Assembly: GCA_032191485.1 (NCBI GenBank)
Contig: JAVDOI010000011.1
Location: 14,986,617 to 15,050,616 of the forward strand
DNA from: Leptoclinus maculatus
Taxonomy: Eukaryota; Chordata; Actinopteri; Perciformes; Stichaeidae
Direction of reading: 5' to 3'
DNA: 64,000 bases
The stretch's first letter is position 1. Each line of letters opens with the position of its first letter. The notes beneath the pieces are model-generated. The model was not told where the DNA came from. It made no database searches and was given only the letters and a program-made list of their open reading frames with translations. A program made the translations under genes and the position numbers. This document shows, piece after piece, positions 11,901 through 25,940 of the stretch.

Positions 11901-14311
11901 GTAGATGTGAGCAGAGGCTGCCTGTGGTTGTCTTGGACCAGCGCTCTGCAGGGGGAGCTGTGCCTCCCCACCCACCCCCCTCCCTCCCTCCATAGCAGCA
12001 GCCAAACCGACGAGGGCTGCTCTGCACTCTGAGGGCCTGGCAAACGTGGACATGCTCACATATAGGATCTGGGCGGGCCCCAGCGCTTTTAGGGAAAAAA
12101 AAAATGGCCTCAGAGCTCTCCTCTCCTCTTTCTCTGGATTCATTCATGACAGCTGGCTGGTTAAAGTACGCCGAGGGTTTAAACCATCACTTGCCTTTAC
12201 AAGTCCTATCAGAGAAATTCCTGTCGAAGGCATGAAGCAACAGTACGGGGATTGGAGGTTAACAAAAAGAGGGAGAGGAAAAAGGCAGTTGGATGCAATT
12301 TAAATGCCAAGTCCAGCCACGTTTTCACACCGTGGTCATGAATTAGTTCTGCCATGATAATTAAAGTAATGCATCAGGATTTCTGCCATTAACAAATAAA
12401 AGTCCAATTAAAATGAGGTCTATTAAACCACTCTCCGCGTTGCCTACTTGATCTCAATATGTAGGCTGGTGGCCACTGGGACCGTGAGCATGCAGGCTTG
12501 ACGTTCATAGCTCATTTCCTGCTTCCACATCAGACCCTTATATTGCAGATGGATAGATAATGTGAAATTTCCCCTGTTCTGCTCACACTCTCCCGGGCCC
12601 CCTTGTATTTCAACTCATGGGATTCTTGAAACAGATAGTGAGATGTGACGCTGGGAAATTTGGGAAGGAGCAGAAAGAGGTTGGGATTTAATGCAGTGGA
12701 CACAGGTGCACTGACATGAATGGTGTGAAAGCAGCATATTCACAACATGACTCGGGAGAGAGAAAGCTATATGACGGGGCTGGATTTTAATTGGTTTCAC
12801 ACAGTGCGCTCCCATGTATTGTTCCCTTTGTAATGGCACACACAGTGGCAATAACAGCTCTGTTTTTTGTTATATAATAACACTAATAGATTCATCGCCC
12901 CTTGTCTAAATTGAACATGTTTTTTTTTTTTTTTTCTCCCAAATTCCTCATGTATGAGCCGGAGGAGCTGCATATACATGTTGCGCTAGAAGTGTATACT
13001 GTCTGTCAGGGTTCCCGAATGCTGGAATAATAAGCCACCTTCATTAGCCTTATCTTTGATTTTGGTGGATGGAAAAGGGGGGAGGAGGAGCGAGGGGGGT
13101 GGGATGAAAAGAGGGGTTGATGATGAGAAAGAGAGCAAAAACATAGGCTAGGGTGTACTATAAGAGAGGAGAAAACAGAGGAGCTGCAGAGGAGAGGGGG
13201 CTGGACCTGGTGGGAAGATTAGAGGAAGGGCTGGACAGACAGAGGGAGAGGGGACAGAAAAAAGACATTGTTACTGTTGGTGGTGGGGGGTTCAGGGTGC
13301 GTCCTCCCCGCACAGCCAGTTGGAACAAACAAACGGTCGCGAGACAGACAGTGTTGTCTCTAATGGGAGAGAAGCTGGCTGTGCCCTGGATGTTTCCCTG
13401 CACCTTTCATTTTCTAAATGCTGTTTTGTCTGTTCACCACTTAACAAGCCACCAGTGCCTCAGAAAGGAACCACGCTTTATTTGCTGCTGTATACATAAT
13501 TACCAGCCATTCAAGACGGGCTTGTTTGCTACTCTAAACGACGTTGTGAATTTATGTACAAATATGAGACAGGCTATATTTTGCTGTGAATCTTTTCACC
13601 GCTCACAAGTTGAGTGTTTGAAATGTATGGCATCGCCAGCGTTCGGTCTAAGATTCGCCGTGATTCATTTCACTTTAATTGTGCTGCTGTTTGTGGAGAC
13701 TGCGTCATTTGCGCCCTAATCAAACATTAGTGATAATGGAATTGAATAGCTATTTTTGTTCTCACTGCAACGGTTCATGTGGAAAGCAAGAATGACAAAA
13801 GCCTGTTGCAATAGTCTTTCTGTCAGATACAGTCAGCTGACGAACGGCGCTTTACTTTCCATTTACCATCGCCCGCCACAGGCTAAACACAATCCATGCG
13901 CGACACATCTAAGCAGAAGTCAAATGAGAAATGTTTTTTGAATATCTTAACACAGGGAATGTGAATTGGATTGCATACATGAATTTCAAGTTGGATTTGA
14001 CCCTGATCTGTTGGATGATGTTGCTGATGATACAACAGCATGACTGCTATTCAACTACGGGTAATAATTATAATCATTCACAGCTAGTGGTCCTCGTCAC
14101 AGGAGTGGGGCACAATGGAAATAATAATTAGGACTTCTCATTTCAGATGCATCGCAGAAGGGTGTATGAAGTGTCTAGTGTGGCTCTTCTGACTTCTAGA
14201 ATGTACAGCTGTGTGTATACTTGCTTGTTTCCCTGTGTGTGTTAGCCCCAGTAAGAATGACTGCTGGCTCTGGGTTTTCTTCAGCTCGGTGACTCCTGTT
14301 ATTTCTCACAT

Positions 14312-14440
<129 letters not shown>

Positions 14441-15179
14441 CTGTACATTATGACCCAGTCTGTGCTGTCACACACAAATAGCCAATTGTAACATAAAGAT
14501 ACACGAAGGGCCAGGATGCCTGCCTCACGTTCCATTCTCAGTTGACGTACTGGAGCTATGTCATTCCTAAATAGTCATTTTTCAACTCACCATCTCTCGG
14601 TGCTCTTCTTTACCCATTTGCCCAAGTCATCATTCAGCGGCACTGTCAGAACACAGTTCACATTTATCACAGTTGAGCGAGTAAAATGCTCTCCAGAAGG
14701 AGTCAAATATGCATCTCAGCGTAACCACTGCTGATAAAAAAAGCTAATTCATCATTTAGTCACATAAAGCCTCAGAGATTCTTTGTCATATCTTGTGTTG
14801 GAATTCAGGATATTTGGATTTTGCTGAATAATTTCCAGGCTTTTAATACCAATTTTGGTATTTTGATTACATTATTTACATGATTGCTTGTTTTTCTGTT
14901 GCACTGCCAAAAAAAGACAAAACAGGAAGGTGATGTTCTACAATTATATAAAATTATAGGATGAATTAAGGACTATTATGGTTCGGGCTAGTTATTGAAC
15001 CTTTCTGACCTTTTTTTTTTTTACTTTTTGAGCACCAATTCATGTGTCAAGAATTGAAGGCACTGAATGCTTTGTCAGATCCTTTGTGTTGTTTACTGAA
15101 CTTCTAATCATGTATTTGCTGATTAGAATCATACTTTAGTTCATTCTCGACTGTGTTTCATTGAAGTAAGTTATTGTTT

Positions 15180-15510
15180 GGTCGCTTCGTGTTAAGACTA
15201 AAGAGTTTGATCTGTAAGTCAATTGACAGAAAAAAAATCTTCTTTTTCGAGCTAAATTGTCAAATATTCCCAAGTTTCAATGCCTAAATTCTGAGGAACT
15301 GCTGTTTATTCTTGTCTTCTTTTAAAATAAATATCTTCAGGTTTTGGACCATCAGTCAGAAAAAAACAAGCAATCTAAAGACGCCACTTTAGGCTCTATG
15401 AAACGTTGATGGATCCCTGTTTTCTCACTTTTTAATAGACCAAATAATTAATTGAGGAAATAGATTAATTGATAATGAAAATAAAAATTGATTTTAGTCC
15501 TATAGGCAAA
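15180..15510. repeat. ATTAAT-rich dispersed repeat, second copy
   Basis: This block holds the internal motifs AAACAAGCAATCTAAAGACG and GCCACTTTAGGCTC, then AGACCAAATAATTAATTGAG and GATTAATTGATAATG, and ends near TTAGTCCTATA. The order matches what I recall of a widespread fish repeat and shares its end with 7560-7637. Nothing in it is coding. Confidence 0.6.
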
Positions 15511-17825
15511 GCAAACCGAGAAGTCTGACCTTCTTTTAGATCGATACATCTTTTTATATTCCTCAAAGTAAAGTCGTGAGAAAAAGATTTGTAGATAAAC
15601 TTTGGTATTTGTACCAAACCTCAAGTCAAAACACAGTTTTAATGTGACGTTTACAGTATGAATGTGCAGCAGAAAGTACATTGTTGCCCCTCATCCATAT
15701 AGTCCAGTAATCTCACATTTATTTATCTGTTTCTATTACGGTTATCATACAGGGATGTTTCTGTCACAATGGGCTAAATACTTTGGGAGCATTACAACAG
15801 CAGGTATTTTCCTTTTATATTCAAATGACGCTGTGTATAACCCGCTCCTTTGATATCTGGTCTCTGAGGTGTATATAAATGCTCACGAAAAACGCACGCC
15901 TATTTTGCCTTTTGTGTACACTATTTGGGATTTGCTTGTGGTTTATTTATGCGGGCGATTCCACTGAGAGAAAGTCTTTGTCAGGGGAGAGCCAGTGTAC
16001 AGTCTGCATGCATACTTTATAGCCATATGATCTAATAGGTTTAAAACTCACTATCAAAGATGTATGCTGCTGCAGTGTTTGGGCTCCAGTGATGAGGCCT
16101 CTGGAGAGGTGGGTAAGGTATCTATGTGCATAGTGTGTGTATCACAGTGTGTGTGTGTGTGTTTGTGTGTATAAATTAGCTGCCTGAGGGGCAGCCAGTG
16201 CTTACAGAAGCCCTCTGTGCTGACTGTTAATCCCGAGGTGCATCGAGTCTACCTGGACTTAGTGAACCGACAGAAAATTAGCAATAACAAAACACCCGTC
16301 TGTCTCTCTCCCTCTTATACTCTTACCAATCTGCCTACACCTACATCCACAGTGAATGCAGTGACAGCCTGCCCAACAGTCAGAAACATGAATTTGTACG
16401 TACATATGTGCACATGCTTGTTTGGCCCTCTGAGATTTTATGTGGGCATGGATGTTTGTTTTTGTGTCTGCACGAGTCAGTCCGCATTCATATAATGATA
16501 AGATGCTTTTTTTCATCTTACACTGTACAAAAATGACAACAGCGACCACTGTTGTTTGGATAACACAGAGTACGTACAGTACAAGGAACACTTATTCTGA
16601 GGACAAAAGGCTCCATTGTCGAGAGATAAGGGGAAAAAAGAGAAATGTAACAGTTTACACTTTGACTCCATCTCTGGGGGCTTTAGGAAATGTTAATTTA
16701 AGTTCCCATTATAAAATGTATTTAAATCAGACTAAGAATTAATTCCATTATTCTTGGAGGCAGCTGGGGTTTCTGTATCCGTCGAGACGGTTTGCTGCTC
16801 CCTCCTGAGACCTGTGGGTTTTCCCATCACTTTTAAAATCAATTACCTTTCTACCTCCCTCGCCTCTCCAACTCTCTCTAAGTACTCTCCTCATATTCTT
16901 CATTAGGAAGCCCACCACTTCACCTATAGCTCATTGTGAACGCCTCAATCGGAACTCTGTGTATTTTAAAGTGTTCGTGGCGTATGAGTGCCTCTCTCTG
17001 ATTTATTAATATGTCTTACATATACATAGTTGTTGGCCCGCGCAGATTGTTTCGCAGGCGCCTTTTTCCTCAGCATCTAGACAATGTCGCTGCCTCAGAT
17101 AAAAATAGGAAGACAATCTGTGTCTGGGTAAGACCTGTTAGCCTTATGTGACACTAAAGCCACAACAAAGACACTGCCGCTGTGGAGCGGCGGCAGCCCT
17201 CGGGAGGGATCAAGTCATTCTCCCTTGTGCGCCATCTCACAAACATCTCACCGCACTATAACCGAGGGGAATAAGCATGGATGGGCTTGACGGCTGCTTC
17301 CTATTTTAGTCATCGGCAGGTAGGCGGATGAGTTGAACTGCGGAGGATCTCTGTGCAGCGAAGTCTTCGTCTAATTAGTTTGTCTAATTATGTCTTTGTG
17401 CTGGAAATTTCTCAAATTAGTGGTATCGTGCAGAATGTGAGCATGCTCATTATGGTTGTCATGAGAATTGTTGCGGTGGTTGGAGAAGAGAAGAGAAAGG
17501 GAGAGGGAGTGTCATTGGAACCAAAAGCTCTCCACGGTCCAATTCCCTTTATCAAATACAAATATCTTGTAATGGGAGATGCGGCTTCGTCCCAGGAATT
17601 CACAGAGAAAATGTTACCTGTGAAACACTCAACAAACCCCCCCTCCCGCTTTCTCCCTTCCCTCCTGTGCAGGGGGGGGGTGCACCTATTTGTGGCAGAC
17701 CACAAAAAGGTCCCCTTTGATTTTCCCACCCTGTGTGTCAGCTGCAAGAGTGTCACAGCATCAGGGATGCAAGTGTCTTACATGAAGACACTTTTTGATT
17801 TTCCCTCCTTGTGAGGTGCCACAGA

Positions 17826-18172
17826 CCCCCCCCCCCCCCCCCCCCCAAGCTTCTTCTTCTTCTTCTTCTCCCGGCCACCAAGCGAGGACAAGCCTCCTGG
17901 ATCGCTTTCCATTTCCCTCCCTCCACTCCACCACTTCTCCTCTTTCTTCCCCCTTCCTCCCTCGCTCTACTTCCTTGTCCTCATTGCTTCCCCACCATCC
18001 CTCTTTCTCTCTCTCTCTCTCTCATCCTCCCTTTCCTTCTACCTCTCTCCCTCTCTCCCTCTCCTCCCCCCACTCCTGGGCCTACAGTAATTGGTATTCC
18101 GAGTGGCAGCTGGGATCCATACAAACACAGCAGACAGAGGGAGAGAGCGAGCGAGGCAGAGTGTGTGAGAGG

Positions 18173-18219
<47 letters not shown>

Positions 18220-18240
18220 GGAGGCAGAGAGAAAGAGAAA
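17826..18240. repeat. Long pyrimidine tract followed by purine tract
   Basis: The tract starts with 21 consecutive C (17826-17846), then TTC repeats, then about 200 bases that are almost all C/T including CT dinucleotide runs (18006-18023). After a mixed spacer of about 60 bp, the same strand becomes purine-rich, with a GA array at about 18173-18215. The CT and GA arms are complementary, so the region can fold back on itself or form triplex DNA. The 160- and 152-codon open frames over it are low-complexity artefacts. Confidence 0.9.
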
Positions 18241-21200
18241 GCCAGCAAGTCAATACGCTGGTTCATTAGAGCACTGAGTCACAGTGGCCGCTGCCTCGTT
18301 TGTTTGTGTTTGTCCAATACTCTGTCTTAAGCAGAGCCCACCGCCTCTGTCCGCTCACACTGGCAAACCTGACAGCAACACACCCCAGGCTGCCTGGCCG
18401 CCTGTGATAGGGACTTTTCTGTGCCTGTGAGTATTGGGACATACCAGCTTATGAAATAATTACCAAATCAATAGCTCCGAATTAAGTCAGGCAAGGCCTT
18501 TTCTGATGAGTCTCACCAACACGTTCATGCCTAGAATGGGGCCAGTATAGAAATTGCCACAATAAATATATATATATATATTTGCTCTGTTATACCATCC
18601 GTTATATATACCATAATTGTCAGCAATATGCAATATTTCTGACTGGTTTAACGTGAAGTGTTGATGAGACATTCAGCGGCAGAAAATAGCAGGTCTGATG
18701 GTGGATGTAAAGAAGACTGCCAGTTCTCTGAAATGAAATTTAGAGACGAGAAAACAAAAAACATAAAAACAGAGCAGCTCTATTAGGAAACAAAAATAGG
18801 ATTCTGCAGTTATTGAAAATATGAAAGTGGACGTTGCAAAAAACAAGAGGGAGGAGCTGAGAGCAGACCACTTGTCAGGATATTGAAAGAGAGAGAGAAA
18901 GAGAGGCAGGTTAAGAGAACGGGCTGGAATGACCTGTTCCTCTCTCCGTTTGTTTAGGAGGACATAGTAATATGAAGGTGGCCGTGTGGTTGTCTGTCCG
19001 GGGCTGCTGGCTCCCAGGGCCCTCATGGTGCACAGTGACCTCTCATTACCACTGCTTGAGGGAGCGTGAAACGGAGGAGATCACTCCAAAGGGCAGCTGT
19101 GTAGATGCGCCTAACCTTTTAAACCATCGGAATACGTCAACCATACAAATAACTCATTAACCTTATCCATTTAAATGAAAAGCTCCTACTTTTATCCCAC
19201 ACGCCCCTGCTTCTCTCCAGTATTAGATTTGTTTAATTGGCCATTCCACATGATGAAAATGGCAAGAACCTTTGCAGTGTGGCGTGGTCAATGTAAGCCT
19301 TACAGCAGGGCAATGGGGATTTGGCCCCCTTTGGCCCCCTTTGGCCCCGCCACTTAACGAAGTTGGTTTAAGATCTGGGGGCAAAGGGAGAGGAGAAATG
19401 GAGGGTTGGGGAAGTGATAGTATGATAGCATGTGTGTGAGTGTTGTTTCGGAGGTGGCCTCCAGCTCTGTCCAGCAGCACAGGAGGACATTGATTGGAGG
19501 AGCTCAATAGCTCGGCCCTTTTAATCACCTCGCTCAGAGGCTGTATTGTCCCACCGGCCCGGAGAATAAGAGCCGCTAATACCCCTGTGCATATGCACAC
19601 AGCCACTGACTCCCAGGCTTCTGCGGCCCCTCACAGACCCCTACAGCCACTAATCAATAGGCCTGATTACCAACAGGGAGGCTGAGCGGGCTTTGTTCTC
19701 ATTTGTCAATGAAAAGCTTGCCCCCCCCCCCCCCCCCCCATCCAAACATCTTGCCAACTTCTCCTTCGTTTGGACACAATATTGTGTCGTTTGAAGACAG
19801 CGACTGCGGTGCGATGAGATATGTGACCCGCTGCACCGAGATTTGGATCTGCCGGTGTCAAAAGACTTAAACGCTCGCTTGTTCTCCGAGTCGAGAATAA
19901 TGGGCTGTTCTGACCCAGTTGTAAAGAAAACATTTAGACTAACACATCAGGCTCCTAAAAATGGCATTCCTCTCGCTCTCACTCTCTGCTTTGCACTCTG
20001 TCTCCGTGTTTTCTCTCTCACTCTCTTTCTCTCTCCCTCGCTCAATCTGTCTCTCTGCCTCCTTGGCTGTCATATCTCTTTATACCGTTTAGAAATGCTG
20101 TACATTGTGTTACAGGGTTGTGACTGATAGCCTGCCAATTTCAGCTGTGGCACATCAGAGAGGCTAACCCCCCCCCTCCTGAACACAGAGAGACACACAT
20201 TAAAACCGTGACAGTGTGCTCCTTTTACTGCTCTCACTGATTCCTTACCTCCTGATTAAGTGTTTCACAGTAAAAGGTTTTTATTTATCATTGGTGAAGT
20301 CCACTGGAAACATGGTGGCCTATAAAACCGCAAACACGCAAGAGCGTCTCGACGCAGGTAAACACAGAAACTCCCTCCAGCCATCGTTTGAGTGTCGTAG
20401 ATGTGCTGCAGCTTCACACGAGCAATAGACGAGAATTATTGTTCTCTCGCGTCAGAGATTCTGAGGCCTGCGCAGCCTATCAATAAAGCCTCTAAGCCGG
20501 GTTTCAAAAACTAATAATATCAATGACTTTAAAGGGGAAAACAAATATCAAAGGAAGGTGGCGTATCGTATTAGCAACCAGCGATGGTGGGTGAATATTG
20601 AGATTTGAGTTTGAGGACGGTCCAAAGGGCAGAGTGTGGCTGGCGTTGTCTCCCATGCCCTCCTCATTATTACCCCCCCAACACATACAAACACATTGTC
20701 GTCTCTGACTGACACTCTCTGCCTTGTCTCTATATCTCTGGCCTTTTTCCCTTTAGCATCCCTTTTGTCATCCCCCTCTTTCTCCCTCTTTTCCTCTGTG
20801 TATCTCCTTTCTTCTCCTTCTGTCCTCCCCCCCTCCCTTCCACCCCACCTGCCCCCGTCCTTTGGTTTTGAAGCCAAGCAAAGGAGTCGCCTTCTGAAGC
20901 AACAGGGAAATAATTTGTGGCTCAGAGAACAAAGGGAAATCTTCACTGTGAGAGTAATGGAATGGATTTTTGTGATGTGGAGGAAAACTGTCGTCATTTT
21001 AGACTCATTTTGAAAAAACAAAATACTGATCAAAGATCGCGATTTAAAGAGCAGAATAATACGGTGTTATATGTGATGGATAAGACGTATCTCTCTCTCA
21101 GGACCATGATTATTTGATTTAAAGAAAAAACTTAAAAAGAAATGTATTTTACAAAAAAGAAACATTTGTGCATTAACTATTCATCAGCTGCTTATTATTC

Positions 21201-22384
21201 ATAACTTTATTGTGTCTCCGTCATTGTTATTGTATTGTGGTGGAGTTAGCAGTGTTGTAGAAGTTGGAAAATTGCAGCTACTGCATTTTCAGGACTAAAA
21301 TACTGTTTTAAAAAGGCCATGTTCAATCTAATGTGGTCACATATTGACTGGAAATTCCTCAAAGCCCCCAACAGACCTCCATGCTCACTTATTGAGCTGT
21401 TATCAATGAGCTGCTTTTGTCTTGGCTCAAGAGACCGTGGATGTATTAGCAGGACATTTATTGTGCTAGAAAAGAGGGAATTGGGAAGCCAGAAATGCTG
21501 TGGACCTTTAATATTAACACTTACTCATCAGTCTCTGCAACAGATATGTTTTATTATTTGATGTCTCTAACTGTGTAGATTTGTTGTGGCTCCTGGTCTC
21601 GTGAAGTTATTTTATTTTTTCCTCGTAGTACATAACCAATGTTGTCTTTTTCTGCTCTCAACGATGTTTGTTCTTTGAGATAAAATGAAGAAACTCAAGA
21701 AACCGAGCTCTTGTCTCTTGACAAAAAGAAAGAAATGCTACAATAGAAATGGCTCCACTTTTTAAAGATGCGCCTCCATTACTTGGAAAATCATTGTGAC
21801 TCTTCTTTATTACAGATTTATAAAGTTGTCTGAAAGTGCGTCATTATCATCATCAAAAATATTTTTGAAAAATAGCATTTGCAATTATTTCCAAAGAAGG
21901 TGAAGTGCGCCCATGATGCATTCAATGACCCCTTTCAGCTTGTCGGCTTTCTGTTAGCTGCAGCAGGTCTACCGATCATTGTAGTGATAATGGCTGCCTA
22001 GTTTTCATCAAACAGAAACTAAGTGTGTCTTGACTCTTAGGAACAACTGGACGCACAGACTGATGAAAGTGAAAGTAATTAAAGCAGCAGGCAGTCTGTT
22101 CTTTGCCTCACAGCCTTGCACAGGACATAAAGTATTGTTGTTATTAATAATGCAAAAATACCTATTCTCACATCCAGACATTGGAGCAACATTAGCATTC
22201 ATTTGGAGTCGTGTTTCTGTTCACATGACCCTTTTTTTTCAGTCTCCTTTTCTGTCCTTTTGTCTCCATCGACTGCTGAGAAAAATGGCCTTTGATCACC
22301 TGCTAGTTAACTTTGTTGTCTGTCTGGTGCCGGATGCTGAAGCATACAGTGTTTTATCAGATATTTTTAGCTTAAATGATGTTG

Positions 22385-22555
22385 GTAGGTGTTAATTTGA
22401 ACTTTGGTTAGTGCTATGCTAACTTAACTGTTTCTCCCTGCTTCCAGCGTTAATGCTAACGGACATGAGAGTGACATTGATCTTTTCATCCGTTAGAAAG
22501 AAAGCCATTCAGCAAATTTCCTAAAATGTCAAACAGTTCTTTTAATGCATGTTTT
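22385..22555. mobile_element. Half copy of the foldback element found at 135-646
   Basis: Ordered shared motifs with the right arm of the element at 135-646: GCTATGCTAACTTAACTG, then GGACATGAGAGTGACATTGA, then AAATGTCAAACAGTTCTTTT. The reading order and spacing match the usual arm of this repeat. No matching opposite arm was seen nearby, so it is a solo arm or a deleted copy. Confidence 0.6.
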
Positions 22556-22639
22556 AATTCCGTACTTCCGTAGATTTTGATATTTCATAAAGGATATAAT
22601 GAGCTAAAAACATTTGTCCCCGGATAATCGCGCAAAGAC

Positions 22640-23340
22640 ATGTACGCTAGCTAGCTGGGTTCATCAGACGTCGCGAAATATTTGAGACGGTCCAGAATTA
22701 TGAGCAGTTAGACTAGACTAACGTTTGTATTAGTTGTAGCCTAACAAAACATTAAATCTGATCATTGTAAACAATATTTTGGTGCTATGTTGCAAATACA
22801 TTATACTCCGAACTCGGGGGAAAAAAACGACCTCCGACAAAAACAGCCCGAGTTTGTCGACATAAACACACCTGACGGCAGAGCAACGTGGCGCCGCACA
22901 CAGGGAATCAAACGTTCATCATTTTTTACTTGATGTTTTATGTTGTGTTTGTGTTGTGCTGTAACAAACGCTGTAGCTGCCATTTCTATTTCCATTCAGT
23001 TGATTTGGGCTTCTTTGCGAGCATGCGGTACGATTCAACTCCTCCTGTCCCTTTTAACAGGGTTACCGTGGATCCTTCATATGTCTGCAATTAGATTTTC
23101 AACGTTCCCCACAAGATTTTCTAGTAGTAAATTTAGAGACGGTTACTTTATACACCGTTTCTCCTCACTAAGGGCGTTGTGGTAATTGATGTTGGTCCTC
23201 TGTAGATGCCTGCGAAGCTCAGAGTTTTCTGCGGGCGTCCATGTTTTCCCGAGCAGACGCACTGGGACGCATTCCGGGAATACCCACTCGGAATTATTGA
23301 CTTCCGACTTGCAATGGATTGCAGCATTAAACCATCCCGC
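22640..23340. other. CpG-containing patch with CTCGG/CCGAG ends, probable repeat
   Basis: Within the AT-rich intron this segment has locally more CpG. It contains CCGAACTCGGGGG (22808-22820) and AGCCCGAGTTTGTCGACA near its left side, and CCCACTCGGAATTATTGAC near its right side (23283-23301). The partly complementary CTCGG/CCGAG blocks at the two sides suggest an inserted element, but I could not define exact ends. The open frames of 60-83 codons on both strands overlap each other and have no recognisable motif. Confidence 0.3.
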
Positions 23341-24164
23341 CCACCCCTTACTCACCTGCCCCGAATTTCACCCATTCTCATCTGGTCACCCTACTGCATC
23401 TGCTAACTACGCAGTATACACAAAGACATTTAATTAAAAGTTGCATTATTATCGCTGACATTATCTTTTAGTTAGTGAACAAAATAGCACTATTATGAGC
23501 CCCACAGATGAGCTATATCAATGTGTGTTATTTCATGATATGAAAGTAAAAAATCCCACTTATTGAACCTCTAGGTGAAAAGCTAGTGAGACAAGCTCGG
23601 GATGATTTGTGCAGCTAACAAAGCCGAGGGAGATTCTGTAATCAGTGCAGTCCTGCATCGCTCCTGCAGCCTCCTTCCCCCTTGACACAAAGCTGATAGA
23701 GGCGCTGTGGGGGGATGACCTCAGCTTCCTCCCTGGTAGCTGCTCGAGTCACAGTGTTAGTCATCTTTATCTCTCATCCTTCGACACAGTTGTCAGGGGA
23801 AACGGACCTTACAGTAACTTCACTGTCCTTTTGTCACCAATGATTGCAAAGTTTTCCTGCATCGTTTACAACTGAGCAAAAGTTATCCCGCTTTAAAATA
23901 AAAGCTTGCGTTTATTGAATTCAGCAGAGAGATACTTAGAAGCTTCAAAATATCTTCAGTCCAATTAATACGTTATATGGACACCGTTGAGACAGCTGTG
24001 ATGCATTTTTATTGAGTTTTTCTTGATTCCGGTGCAATCAATGACAAACAGTAATTGCATTACACTGGCCCATCACGCTGCAGTGGTAAAGATGTTAATG
24101 GAGATTTCAGCTGTTTATTTTTTCTACATGCCCGCTCCGCACAGAGTGCTCTGTGAAACATTGT

Positions 24165-24340
24165 TGAAAACATGACCACAATCATTTCCTAACCTTAACC
24201 ATGTGTTTATTATTGTAACCGTGACGACAACTTAACGCAGTCTTTTAACCCAAATCATGATCTAATTTAAACCTCTAAACCTAACCGAGTTTTGTTTGTG
24301 CCTTAACTTTACCAAACCTCACTCGTATCGTTGCCACAAC
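24165..24340. repeat. CCTAACC-type degenerate repeat
   Basis: Several irregularly spaced CCTAAC/CTTAACC/CTAAACCTAACC motifs occur (TTCCTAACCTTAACCATGTG, then AACCTCTAAACCTAACCGAG). This resembles a dispersed CTAACC-rich repeat of fish genomes. It is not a true telomeric TTAGGG array because the units are irregular. Confidence 0.45.
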
Positions 24341-25907
24341 ATAAAACACATTTTGTTTTCCAACCCTGACTTTTTAATAATAATGTCCTGCTGATAGCGG
24401 CACATGGATCTAAATAAACATATTTTATTGTTTTATTTGAGGACTTGTTTGACATAACAGAGGTGAGATACTTAATATGTCACAAAGAAGCAGCATTTAG
24501 AGCATCTCGTCCCCTTAATTTCATTTTTGTAATGATGAAAATCAGTTGTATTCGATGCGAGATATTCACAAATCTGCTTTTCCTTGCTGTCCTGTGAAAA
24601 CTCATAATTTGGTGACTTTGAACTTTAGAATTAAATGTCACTTTATGTGATGAGAAAGTCCCTTCCCTGTTATGTTTTATTAACCATTTAAAAACCCATT
24701 GGACTATCTGAAAAAAATGCACTGCCAAGAAAATACAGAGCTGATTTCAGAGTTCATTTTGTTTTTTATCTGTTCCGCTCAAGGTAGTGCACAATAAAAG
24801 GAAAAAAAAAAGATTCACAATCAGCACAGAATGCTATTTACGCATTCCATGATCGAAAAGGAGCCGGAAAAATAAATCAGCTGCGTAGAGACACATGGTT
24901 TTCACACCTACCAGAGCAGCTTGACGTGACCAGTAACAATACTGGGCACGATGTATTAAAATGTTGATAAAAGAAATACCATTTTGTGAAATATTTGGCC
25001 TTTGCTATTACATTTGTGTATTTTGTGGCATGTCAATTTAATTATAATATAGGAAAATCATTAGTTTTACTAAAGCTAATTCAATTTATGAATCATAAGT
25101 TTTGAATAAGTCCCATTGCTGCATCGTCATCCACTCATTAAAGCGACAAAAGCAACGTGATTTTCTTATCACATGTCGTTCAATATGTACTTTTTTTGAT
25201 GTTTTAGATATTAGATACTATTTTTGTCATAGAAGGGGTCAGGAGGTCAAGCTGGCCATGTCCTAAAAGATCCTACAGGAGCATTCAGATTCCCAGCTGT
25301 CATTCCCTCCACATCTCTTTTCACCATCTCCGAGCGCGAGGAGAGAGGATGTGAGGTAGGAGGTTGCCCGTGCATGCAGCCATTAATCACAAGCCCAGAG
25401 GTAGTAAACACTCTTTGATGGTCATTAGAAAACAGTTCTATTACAGAGGTTACTGTGTCTAGCGGTTAACCTTCTCCTCTTTGATGTATAGCAGCGTGGG
25501 TTTTTTAGAGCGGGAGGTGGCGGCAGAGGAGGAGGAGGAGGAGGAGGGAAGCATCCTCACCTAGGCAGGAATGTCCCCCTTCAGCAGCTTTTGAATCGTT
25601 GTGCAATCATAGTGCAACCTTTTGTTTCCTTCCCCCAATGCTCCTCCTGCTACCCCCCGCCCCCAACCATTCCCTTCCTCCCCTTTTTTCTCCCTCTCTC
25701 TCCTGTCATCTGAAATGTGCCCTGCATAAGTGGAGGCAGCTGCTTAAGTGCTGAGAGAGGGAGGAGAAGGGGAGAGTGGAAGTGGAGGGAGGGAGGTAAG
25801 GGCCAAAGAGAGAAAAAGAGAGAGTCTGACTCACAGTTAGCTTTGCTTTCCCTCCCTGAATGCTGCAGCATCTACTCCTCCCATTGCACTCAAGGTCTCT
25901 CTCTCTT

Positions 25908-25940
<33 letters not shown>

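Noticed and set aside
13153..13719. 188-codon open frame on the + strand
   Set aside because: Its first third is purine-rich low complexity, no domain is recognisable, and it has no supporting promoter or splice context; probably chance.
17795..18277. Pro/Ser then Arg/Glu-rich open frames of 150-160 codons
   Set aside because: They translate the poly-C, CT and GA tracts; the same DNA is open in several frames.
20548..21033. 161-codon minus-strand open frame
   Set aside because: Its central part is the complement of a C/T-rich tract (Arg/Glu/Lys-rich artefact), and it overlaps another open frame on the other strand.
24165..24340. Interstitial telomeric repeat
   Set aside because: The CCTAACC-like words are irregular and separated by unrelated sequence.
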